Of a DNA stretch of 34,042 bases, positions 15,677-22,494 are shown piece after piece. The position numbers and the translations under genes are program-made. Each line of letters opens with the position of its first letter. Position 1 is the stretch's first letter. The DNA lies in NCBI GenBank assembly GCA_012518265.1, contig JAAYST010000066.1, forward strand, positions 1 through 34,042, read 5' to 3'. The DNA is from Candidatus Methanofrustulum fimipullorum. Its GTDB lineage: Archaea > Halobacteriota > Methanosarcinia > Methanosarcinales > Methanosarcinaceae. The notes below the pieces were generated by a model. The model made no database searches. It saw nothing but the letters and a program-made list of their open reading frames with translations, and was not told where the DNA came from.

Positions 15677-16636
15677 TTGTCATTTCTTAATAAAATTAAG
15701 TCATATATTGTAATGCTTCGTCCGGAAATTGCTTTTATGGACATTACGCTTCCTGCGTCGTCCGCTCTTTTGGCGTATTATTATGCAACTGTTTATGTAA
15801 ACGGGGTTGGCTCTCTTCCCTCTCTTTTTACTTTTATTTTGGCAACAATTGGCGGTTTTTTTGCGATAACCGGTTCATATGTATTTAACGATTGTTTCGA
15901 TGTTGATATTGATTCTATAAACCTTCCGAATCGTCCGCTTCCTTCCGGCGATTTAACTATTAAAAACGCATTTACTTTTGCAACCGCTCTTGCACTTATT
16001 GCAGCGATTATTTCTTTTTATTTAAATCCCGAATCTTTCAGCGTTTTCATTTTGGCGTTTGTTGTTATCACTCTTTATTCCTGGTTTTTTAAAAGAGTTA
16101 CTCCGTTTAGTTTTATTCCGGTCGGGATTGCATACGGTTTGGTTCCGATAGGAATTTGGCTTGCTTTTGATCCGGCAGGAATTCTTAAAACGTCTGAAAT
16201 TATGACTCCTGAAATTTTACCGCTTCCCGCAATATTTTTCGGGCTCATGATTTGTATGACCGATTGGGGTTTTACTCTTGCAGGCGTTTCAAGAGATGTA
16301 AAAGGCGACCGTGAAAAAGGAGCACCTACATTTCCGGTCACTTACGGAATTCCAAAAACTACTCGATTTATTACAATAATATGGACAATAGGTATTTTGT
16401 TTTCAGTAGCTATCGGTTATACGTCTAAACTCGGCCCCGCTTATTTCGTTTTTGCATTGCTTGCGGGATTGTGGATGCTTTCAAGATGCTTTCAGTTTAT
16501 TAGAAATCCGTCTCCCGAAGTCGGTGGAAAATTGTTCGTTGAAGGTTCAAATTATAGAGGAGTTATGTTTTCCGCTATGATTATCGATATTATTTTAAAT
16601 ATATATGTTTCAGGGTATACCGGAATTTTGTGGTAA
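15677..16636 (+). CDS. UbiA-family prenyltransferase
   Basis: Membrane enzyme that transfers a polyprenyl chain to an acceptor; 319 residues with about eight or nine helices. Both Asp-rich magnesium-diphosphate motifs are present: NDCFDVDID followed by NLPNRPLPSG near residues 71-90, and SRDVKGDREKGAPT in the second half. In archaea the family includes digeranylgeranylglyceryl phosphate synthase for membrane lipids and enzymes acting on quinone-like or phenazine acceptors. The second motif resembles lipid enzymes, but the N-terminal helix differs, so I leave the substrate open. The chosen start is a TTG at 15677, 5 bases after GGAAGGG. An earlier TTG at 15644 reads through that ribosome site and is unlikely. 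Confidence 0.85.
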   Translation: MSFLNKIKSYIVMLRPEIAFMDITLPASSALLAYYYATVYVNGVGSLPSLFTFILATIGGFFAITGSYVFNDCFDVDIDSINLPNRPLPSGDLTIKNAFTFATALALIAAIISFYLNPESFSVFILAFVVITLYSWFFKRVTPFSFIPVGIAYGLVPIGIWLAFDPAGILKTSEIMTPEILPLPAIFFGLMICMTDWGFTLAGVSRDVKGDREKGAPTFPVTYGIPKTTRFITIIWTIGILFSVAIGYTSKLGPAYFVFALLAGLWMLSRCFQFIRNPSPEVGGKLFVEGSNYRGVMFSAMIIDIILNIYVSGYTGILW

Positions 16637-16806
16637 AATTTTGATAAAATTTGGTAAATTTTATGGTAAAAATTAAATCATTTTAAAACATTTAATTCTC
16701 TCTGTGAAGAGTTTATAAAAGCATAAATATAACTTATTTGTTTAGTTATGAATCTATTATATGTACCTGTAATGTAGAATTATTTATTGAAACGGAGAGA
16801 GCGCGT

Positions 16807-18186
16807 ATGGATGCAGGCGATGAAACCCCAGAAAAAAATATTCAGGATGACTTTTTTAAATCATTTTATAAAAATTGTAAAAAAAATAATGTAATCAGCA
16901 TAGAGGACTTCGAATTTTATAATGTAAAGCGCGGTCTTAGAAATGCGGACGGAAGCGGAGTTGTGGCCGGTCTTACCCGAATTTGTAACGTACACGGCTA
17001 CATAATAGACGAAGGCGATGTATGTCCGGTCGAAGGGAAATTGACTTACCGCGGTTACGATATTTATGATTTGGTTAATGCGTGCATTGAAGAAAATCGC
17101 CACGGTTTCGAAGAAACAATATATCTTCTTTTAACGGGAGAATTACCTACCGAATCTCAACTTGAAGCTTTTAATTCCGTATTGTCAGATTTCAGAGAAC
17201 TTCCTGACAATTTCTTGGAAGATGTTTTGATTAAAAATCCGTCCGACAACATTATGAACATGATGGCAAGAGCGATTTTGTATCTTTATGCATATGATTT
17301 AAATCCTGAAGACGAATCTATGGAAAATATTCTTTTGCAGTCGATAAAAATCATTGCCATGATGCCGACTATTATGGTAAACGCTTATCAAGTCAAAAGA
17401 CGCCAATACGACAATAAATCCAGTTATTTCCATCCGCCTAAAACAGATCACTCAATGGCGGAGTCGATTCTTTATGCACTTAGACCGGACAGAGTGTTTA
17501 CGGCCGAAGAAGCACGTCTTTTGGACATATGTTTAATTTTACACGCAGACCACGGCGGCGGAAACAATTCATCTTTTGCAGCAAGAGTTTTATCGTCTGC
17601 CGGAACCGATACTTATTCCGCAATCGCGGCGGCACTTGGATCTCTTAAAGGAACGAAACACGGCGGTGCGAATGCAAAAGTTGAAGAAATGATTCGATAC
17701 ATTAAAGACGGTGTTTCCGATTGGGAAGACGAAGCCGAAATTACGGAATTCCTTGAAAAAATTATGAAAAAGGAGGCAGGCGACGGTTCAGGTCTTATTT
17801 ACGGAATGGGTCATGCAATTTATACATTGTCGGACCCGCGTGCCGTAATCCTAAGAGAAAATGCACGTTCAATTGCGGAATCAAAAGGGATGGCGGCCGA
17901 ATTCCGTCTGTTGGAATCTATAGAAAAATTGGCACCGGAAGTTTTCTATAAAATGAAAGGAAGAGGAAAAACGATTTGTGCAAACGTGGATCTTTATTCC
18001 GGATTCGTTTACAGATGTTTGGGAATACCAAGCGATTTATTCACACCTATTTTTGCAGTAGCAAGAGTTGCCGGTTGGTGCGCTCACAGAATCGAAGAAA
18101 TATACACGGGCGGCCGAATAATTCGTCCGGCATACAAGTCGCTTTCAGAAAATCCTAAATATATTCCGATAAGCAAGCGCAAATAA
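16807..18186 (+). CDS. Citrate synthase (citrate/2-methylcitrate synthase family)
   Basis: Condenses oxaloacetate with acetyl-CoA (or a related acyl-CoA), the entry to the oxidative branch toward 2-oxoglutarate and glutamate. The 459 residues carry the catalytic triad: His285 in KGTKHGGANAK, His336 in YGMGHAIYTLSDPR and Asp395 in ANVDLYSGF, plus substrate-binding HADHGGGNNSS at 246-256. The N-terminal block KRGLRNADGSGVVAGLTRI and IDEGDVCPVEGKLTYRG is typical of the longer form found in Clostridia and Bacteroidetes. The gene may have been exchanged with gut bacteria. The ATG at 16807 follows GGAGAG; an upstream TTG frame from 16738 runs through that site and is rejected. The mutase gene starts 30 bases after the stop. 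Confidence 0.9.
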   Translation: MDAGDETPEKNIQDDFFKSFYKNCKKNNVISIEDFEFYNVKRGLRNADGSGVVAGLTRICNVHGYIIDEGDVCPVEGKLTYRGYDIYDLVNACIEENRHGFEETIYLLLTGELPTESQLEAFNSVLSDFRELPDNFLEDVLIKNPSDNIMNMMARAILYLYAYDLNPEDESMENILLQSIKIIAMMPTIMVNAYQVKRRQYDNKSSYFHPPKTDHSMAESILYALRPDRVFTAEEARLLDICLILHADHGGGNNSSFAARVLSSAGTDTYSAIAAALGSLKGTKHGGANAKVEEMIRYIKDGVSDWEDEAEITEFLEKIMKKEAGDGSGLIYGMGHAIYTLSDPRAVILRENARSIAESKGMAAEFRLLESIEKLAPEVFYKMKGRGKTICANVDLYSGFVYRCLGIPSDLFTPIFAVARVAGWCAHRIEEIYTGGRIIRPAYKSLSENPKYIPISKRK

Positions 18187-18215
18187 TTAAAAAATAAAAA
18201 TAACAAAATGATAAA

Positions 18216-19958
18216 ATGAATAAAAACGCTAAAAGTTCTAAAAGCGCTGAAAACACTAAAAGTTCTAAAAGCGCTAAAAACACTAAAAATACTAAAAGCG
18301 CTAAAAACACTCCTTTGGTACTTCTTATTTTAGACGGCTGGGGTCAAGCATTACCCGGTCCGGGTAATGCGGTAGAGCTTGCGCGTAAACCCGCTCTTGA
18401 TTATTTGAAACAAAATTATTCTCATGCTTACTTTGACGCATCCGGAATTTCTGTCGGGCTTCCTGAAGGTCAAATGGGAAATTCCGAAGTCGGTCATACG
18501 AATATCGGGGCAGGCAGAGTTGTTTTTCAAGATTTGTCCAGAATCGACAACTCGATTGCCGACGGTTCATTTTTTAAAAACGAAGTTTTTAAAAAATCGT
18601 TTGAAAACGTATTAAAAAACGACTCGTCACTTCATTTGGCAGGGCTAGTATCATACGGCGGAGTTCACAGCAATCTGAACCATTTAAAAGCACTTGTCAA
18701 ATATGCAAAAAAATTCGGAATTTCTAAAATTTATATTCATGCATTCTTAGACGGAAGAGACGTTCTTCCCACATCCGGAATTAAGGATTTAAACGACTTA
18801 AACGATTTTTTAAAAGAAGAAGGCGCAGGCACAATTGCAACAGTTTGCGGCCGCTATTATGCAATGGATCGCGACAAACGTTGGGAAAGAACAAAAATCG
18901 CATACGATGCACTCGTTTTCGGAAAAGGAGACATGATTGAATATACAAACGATTTCAACTCCGCTCTTTTAAAATCATATGAATCAGGCGTAACTGACGA
19001 ATTTGTTAAACCGCTTATAATCTGTAAACCCGAAATTCAAAGTCCGAATTTCTCGAATTCTTTGAATTCCTCTAATTCTTCGAATTCCTCAGGTTCTAGT
19101 GGATTTAGCAACTCTGAAAAATTCCAAGAATCTGTAAAAAAATCTCGCATTCATGATTCCGATTCTGTAATCTTTTTCAATTTCAGACCCGACCGTGCGC
19201 GTCAGATTACTTATTCTTTAGTTAACCGTGATTTTTCAGGATTTGACCGTAAAAACCCCGTATTCCCAAATTTCACATCCATGACTCAATACGACGAAAA
19301 GCTAACAATTCCCGTTGCATTTCCTCCTGAACAAATAGTCAATTCTTTAGGAGAAGTACTAAGTCGAAACGGATTGTCTCAACTTCGAATTGCGGAAACG
19401 GAAAAATATGCACACGTCACATTTTTCTTAAACGGCGGGCTCGAAACACCCTTTGAAGGCGAAAAGCGAATTTTAATTCCTTCTCCGAAAGTTGCAACTT
19501 ACGACCTTAAACCCGAAATGAGCGCCTTTGAAGTAAAAGATGCGCTAATCTCCGAATTGGAATCCGGCGCATTCGATTTGGTCGTATGCAATTTTGCAAA
19601 TATGGATATGGTCGGCCACACAGGCATAATCGACGCATCCGTAAAAGCAGTCGAAGCAGTCGATTTTTGTGTCGGTGAAATCTACAAAAAAGTAAAAGAA
19701 ATGTCCGGAATTTTAATCGTGACGGCGGATCACGGAAATGCGGAATGTTTGATTGATCCCGAAACAGGCGGTCCGTTCACATCTCACACCACAAATCCTG
19801 TTTTATTTATACTTGCAGACATTTCGAAAAACGCATCTATCGCCAAATCAGGCGGAAAACTGTGCGATATCGCACCGACAATTCTCGATTTGATGAACCT
19901 GGAAAAGCCGAAAGAAATGTCCGGAATTTCGTTAGTCAAATACAGGAATAAAAAATAA
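18216..19958 (+). CDS. gpmI: 2,3-bisphosphoglycerate-independent phosphoglycerate mutase
   Basis: Interconverts 3- and 2-phosphoglycerate in glycolysis/gluconeogenesis using two Mn ions and a phosphoserine intermediate. Visible are LLILDGWG with metal ligand Asp40, the nucleophile Ser90 in GQMGNSEVGHTNIG, DGRDVLPTSG at 179-188, CGRYYAMDRDKRWER at 211-225, FFNFRPDRARQ at 320-330, and the late metal motifs MDMVGHTG and TADHGNAE. At 580 residues it is about 70 longer than usual. Residues 1-32 are a repetitive Lys/Ser/Asn/Ala/Thr extension, and residues 272-312 contain a Ser/Asn-rich insertion. Both are low-complexity expansions that leave the catalytic motifs intact. It probably shares a transcript with the citrate synthase. 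Confidence 0.93.
   Translation: MNKNAKSSKSAENTKSSKSAKNTKNTKSAKNTPLVLLILDGWGQALPGPGNAVELARKPALDYLKQNYSHAYFDASGISVGLPEGQMGNSEVGHTNIGAGRVVFQDLSRIDNSIADGSFFKNEVFKKSFENVLKNDSSLHLAGLVSYGGVHSNLNHLKALVKYAKKFGISKIYIHAFLDGRDVLPTSGIKDLNDLNDFLKEEGAGTIATVCGRYYAMDRDKRWERTKIAYDALVFGKGDMIEYTNDFNSALLKSYESGVTDEFVKPLIICKPEIQSPNFSNSLNSSNSSNSSGSSGFSNSEKFQESVKKSRIHDSDSVIFFNFRPDRARQITYSLVNRDFSGFDRKNPVFPNFTSMTQYDEKLTIPVAFPPEQIVNSLGEVLSRNGLSQLRIAETEKYAHVTFFLNGGLETPFEGEKRILIPSPKVATYDLKPEMSAFEVKDALISELESGAFDLVVCNFANMDMVGHTGIIDASVKAVEAVDFCVGEIYKKVKEMSGILIVTADHGNAECLIDPETGGPFTSHTTNPVLFILADISKNASIAKSGGKLCDIAPTILDLMNLEKPKEMSGISLVKYRNKK
18223..18310 (+). repeat. Coding tandem repeats at the gpmI start
   Basis: Units of AAAAGTTCT, AAAAGCGCT and AAAACACT alternate in frame and encode the KSSKSAENTK-like extension of the mutase. 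This is a slippage-type expansion in a housekeeping gene. Confidence 0.85.
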
Positions 19959-19966
19959 AAGCAGTT

Positions 19967-19991
19967 TGCGTCTTTTTTTGAAAAAAACGCA
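19967..19991 (+). terminator. Hairpin after gpmI
   Basis: TGCG-T-C-T-run / A-run-CGCA can form a stem of about ten pairs with one bulged C, beginning nine bases after the gpmI stop. Confidence 0.45.
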
Positions 19992-20002
19992 GCATCTGTT
20001 TA

Positions 20003-20590
20003 TATCCAAAAAGGAATAAAACGTTGCATCCTTTATTTTTTTAAATGGGGGCGCGCCTCAAAAAAAATACGAACTTTTTGTTTTCTCAAAAAAGAATGAA
20101 GTGCAGCGACCTTTTGAATTTTTAAATTGAATGATACGCCGTGGCAGCCTTTGAATTCCTAAAAAGAATGAAACGTAGCATTCGTTTAACTCCTAAAAGA
20201 AATAAAAATGGAATCCGTTAAAATCTTAAAAGGAATAAAACACGGCATCCATTAATATCTTTAAAAGCGCCGCGCCTCGCAAAAAAATCGAACTTTTCGT
20301 TTTCTAAAAAAAAGAATAAAACAGGTATCCGTTTAAATCTTAAAATAAATAAAACGTGACCTCCGTTAAAATCTTAAAATAAACAAAACGTGACCTCCGT
20401 TTAAATTCTTAAAAGGAATAAAAATGGCGTTCGTTAATATCTTTAAAAGCGCCGCTCCGCGCAAAAAAAGCGAACTTTGTTTTTTCTCAAAAAAAGTATA
20501 AAACAGGTATCCGTTTAAATCCTAAAAAGAATAAAACGAAATATTCGTTATTCGTTAAAAACTAAAAAATAATAAAACGAATGTCTCATA
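20003..20590 (+). repeat. Array of degenerate ~34-nt repeats with three copies of a G+C-rich element
   Basis: About thirteen variants of CTTAAAAGGAATAAAACGTG followed by nCnTCCGTTTAAAT. Where adjacent, they start 33-35 bases apart (20158, 20192, 20225; 20339, 20373, 20408). A second element of about 42 bases, with a GCGCC-rich head, an A run and CGAACTTTT, is inserted at 20047-20087, 20264-20305 and 20446-20488. No frame is open across the array. It occupies most of the 790-base gap between gpmI and the aIF-5A gene. A further copy closes the window at 34002-34042. Confidence 0.85.
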
Positions 20591-20747
20591 AAAAACAAAT
20601 CTTTTATATCTCTTTAAATAATATAATTTGGTTTGCGTAATCTTTATATTCTTACAATTATAATTATATCGTTTACAGTCTATTATTTTATAACGAATCG
20701 ATATTTTATCGATTATCGATAATTCAAATTAAGGAGTTTTAAGTTAA

Positions 20748-21134
20748 ATGAAAGAACAAGTTGAAATGAAAGATTTAAAGGAAGGTCGCTACGTAATTAT
20801 TGACGACGAAGCATGTATCATAAAAAGCATTGCCAAATCAAAACCGGGAAAACACGGTGCGGCAAAGGCAAGAATTGAAGCGATCGGCCTTTTCGACAAT
20901 CAAAAAAGATCAATCGTAGGTTCGGTTTCTACAAAGATATATGTTCCTATCGTTGAGAGAAAAAACGCACAAGTATTAAATATAGCAGACGGAGTTATTC
21001 AGTTAATGGATCTCGGAGAATATACAACGTTTGAAATTCCTTTACCTGAAGAATATAAAGATGTTGTAGAGGTTGGGGGTGAAGTATCGTATTTAACATC
21101 TCTCGGGAAAATAAAACTCGATATAAGAATGTAA
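20748..21134 (+). CDS. Translation initiation factor aIF-5A
   Basis: Archaeal homologue of eIF5A/EF-P, which helps ribosomes through difficult peptide-bond steps. It has 128 residues, the standard length. The basic loop SKPGKHGAAKA carries Lys35, the expected hypusine or deoxyhypusine site. The N-terminal SH3-like domain and C-terminal OB domain (from about residue 70, VLNIADGVIQLMDLGEY) are both complete. The ATG follows AAGGAG by about 11 bases. A second ATG at codon 7 is possible, but relatives start as here. TATA-like stretches near 20613-20630 and 20655-20670 could be the promoter. It begins a run of translation-linked genes on the plus strand. Confidence 0.95.
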   Translation: MKEQVEMKDLKEGRYVIIDDEACIIKSIAKSKPGKHGAAKARIEAIGLFDNQKRSIVGSVSTKIYVPIVERKNAQVLNIADGVIQLMDLGEYTTFEIPLPEEYKDVVEVGGEVSYLTSLGKIKLDIRM

Positions 21135-21259
21135 TAATAACGCAATATGAGCTTTAGGGCGTAATAAGAACGTAATCTATTTTCTAACGAAAGTATTTCA
21201 CAAAAATTTGAATATTTGTTTATATACATTGTTTATATTACAATTATAATTTCAAAAGT

Positions 21260-21269
21260 TTTATATATT
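21260..21269 (+). promoter_or_regulatory. TATA box candidates before the DUF5350 gene
   Basis: TTTATATATT at 21260-21269, with another TTTATATAC at 21219-21227. Either would give a leader of roughly 75-120 bases ahead of the strong ribosome site. Confidence 0.4.
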
Positions 21270-21368
21270 CGTAAATCAATTATTCAGTTCACTAATTTTG
21301 TGTTTAAATTCATAAAAAATACATTTAAGAAATATTAAGAAATATATTTAAAAAGGAGGTTAATAATT

Positions 21369-21542
21369 ATGGGAAAGACAGGAAGCATCCAATGGGTCAG
21401 AGTCAAAGGTCGTAAAGGAACTCTCAGAAAAGTTGAGCAAGGGTTGGCATCAAAAGCACACCCCGGGCCTGCACAAAGATTCACATCCGCAGGTTACAAA
21501 AGAAGATATTTGAAACGCTCACCAAAGGCTTTGACGAAATAA
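21369..21542 (+). CDS. Small basic protein, DUF5350-like
   Basis: A 57-residue gene. It starts at an ATG preceded by an excellent AAGGAGGT site (21354-21361). The product [17 protein letters not shown]...PGPAQRFTS...[10 protein letters not shown] is rich in Lys and Arg with few acidic residues, as in ribosomal or RNA-binding proteins. It resembles the short methanogen-conserved family DUF5350, which has no established function; that match is from memory of the motif GKTGSIxWVxxKGRKG. The very strong ribosome site suggests high expression. It sits between aIF-5A and a structured RNA candidate, so a role around the ribosome or RNA is plausible but unproven. Confidence 0.85.
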   Translation: MGKTGSIQWVRVKGRKGTLRKVEQGLASKAHPGPAQRFTSAGYKRRYLKRSPKALTK

Positions 21543-21561
21543 GTTTAAATTATACTTATTT
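21537..21561 (+). terminator. Hairpin and pyrimidine tract after DUF5350
   Basis: AAATAAGT / ACTTATTT form an 8-bp stem overlapping the TAA stop. About 100 bases of T/C-rich DNA follow, to 21665. Confidence 0.6.
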
Positions 21562-21683
21562 CTCATTTTCTTTTTCTTCTCCTTTATTTTCTTTTTATAT
21601 TTTTCCTTTTTTGCTATTTTCTTTTTTTGTTTTCTTCTCTTTTTTTTGTTATTTTTCTTTTTTTTGTTATCTTTAAGTCGCTA

Positions 21684-21698
21684 ACTTTTTATATTTTA
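21684..21698 (+). promoter_or_regulatory. TATA box of the structured RNA
   Basis: TTTTTATATTTTATA lies 30-40 bases before the G+C-rich segment, the right distance for transcription to begin at about 21718-21728. Confidence 0.5.
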
Positions 21699-21724
21699 TA
21701 CTCTCTAATTGTTATTTGCGTATT

Positions 21725-21900
21725 GTATAGGTCCTGGCATGAGGTATTCCGGGCTATCCGGTCGATGATTGATCAGACAACCCCAATGCGTGACATTTAC
21801 GGCGATAAAGCCCTGTAACGAGGGAAACCGAGGGAGACTTTTAGGACTACCGAATCGGAATGATCCTTGGGTGTTAGTTCAGGGCGACAGCCTCTTCTCT
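21725..21900 (+). ncRNA. Structured RNA candidate of unknown class
   Basis: About 170 bases with roughly half G+C stand out sharply from flanks near 20% G+C. A long-range helix joins GCCCTG(T)AAC at 21810-21819 with GTTCAGGGC at 21877-21885, nine pairs with one bulge. Local hairpins include CCGG/CCGG at 21749-21761, GTC..TGA/TCA..GAC at 21761-21778, and AGGA..CCG/CGG..TCCT at 21843-21867. A box A lies upstream and T-rich DNA downstream, so it looks like an independent transcript. I could not match it to tRNA, 5S rRNA, SRP RNA, RNase P RNA or a known riboswitch. It could instead be a leader of the DUF167 gene. No reading frame across it looks like a protein. Confidence 0.65.
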
Positions 21901-21981
21901 TTTTATTGTTTTATTGTCTGTTGTTTATTATTTTATTATTTATTATTTATTATTTTATAATTTTATTCGGGGTTTCACTTT

Positions 21982-22311
21982 ATGAATTTTACCGATGCAC
22001 TTCGTTTAATTGAATCCGAATCCGGTGATTGCGTATTTATTGATTTGGAAGTAACACCGGGCGCAAAATCGTCGGAAATCCCGTCGGGTTATAATCCTTG
22101 GAGAAAACGAATCGAAGTCCGGATTTCCGAACAGGCCCAAAAAGGAAAAGCAAACGAACAGCTGATTGAAGACTTTTCTAAATTTTTATCAGTTCCGAAA
22201 TCTTCAATTAAAGTCGAGTCCGGTTTTACAAGTACAAAAAAAACATTGTCCGTTTGTTCGGTCACTCTTGAATTTGTTGAAAAAAAGTTTAAAGACGCCT
22301 TTGAAAAATAA
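21982..22311 (+). CDS. DUF167 (YggU-like) family protein
   Basis: Small cytoplasmic alpha/beta protein of unknown function, conserved in bacteria, archaea and eukaryotes; structures are known but no activity is assigned. The 109 residues include the signature VTPGAKSSEI near 24, RIEVRISEQAQKGKANEQLI at 43-62 (the invariant GKAN core) and FLSVPKSSIKVESG. Length is typical. A CGGGGTTT site precedes the ATG. It lies directly downstream of the structured RNA, with about 80 T-rich bases in between, so it may have its own start or be read from the RNA promoter. A run of 15-bp repeats follows its stop. Confidence 0.9.
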   Translation: MNFTDALRLIESESGDCVFIDLEVTPGAKSSEIPSGYNPWRKRIEVRISEQAQKGKANEQLIEDFSKFLSVPKSSIKVESGFTSTKKTLSVCSVTLEFVEKKFKDAFEK

Positions 22312-22314
22312 TAT

Positions 22315-22359
22315 AAAAACAGAATAAATAAAAACAGAATAAATAAAAACAGAATAAAT
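22315..22359. repeat. Three perfect 15-bp tandem repeats after the DUF167 gene
   Basis: AAAAACAGAATAAAT is repeated exactly three times at 22315, 22330 and 22345, then decays into related A-rich words until about 22450. Confidence 0.85.
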
Positions 22360-22453
22360 ATAAAACAAAATAAATAAAAAATGAATAAACAAAAACAGAA
22401 TAAATAAAAACAAAATAATTTTAAAAACAGAAAATATAAAACAAAATAAACAA

Positions 22454-22494
22454 AAGCGAATAATATTAAAGCGAAGCTTTAATATTATTCGCTT
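22454..22494. terminator. Perfect 19-bp hairpin at the convergent DUF167/pmbA junction
   Basis: The arms 22454-22472 and 22476-22494 are exactly complementary around a GAA loop. The right arm contains the TAA stop and last codons of the pmbA-like gene. It can fold from either strand's transcript, so it is probably a bidirectional terminator. Confidence 0.75.

Noticed and set aside
20003-20590. CRISPR array
   Set aside because: Units are degenerate, adjacent copies abut with no unique spacers of constant length, and no cas gene is present.
21725-21900. tRNA, 5S rRNA, SRP RNA or RNase P RNA
   Set aside because: No cloverleaf or GTTCGA T-loop; no 5S core; CCTGTAAC recalls the SRP Alu domain, but the segment is too short and lacks the GGAA S-domain loop; the GAGGAAAGTC core of RNase P RNA is absent.
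21627-21960. Two short overlapping plus-strand reading frames
   Set aside because: They run through a T-rich tract and the structured RNA, have no ribosome site, and give Phe/Leu-rich or meaningless products.
22315-22450. AAAAACAGAATAAAT repeats as members of the 34-nt repeat family
   Set aside because: They share only GAATAAA; the ACGTG and CCGTTTAAAT parts are missing and the period is 15, not 34.
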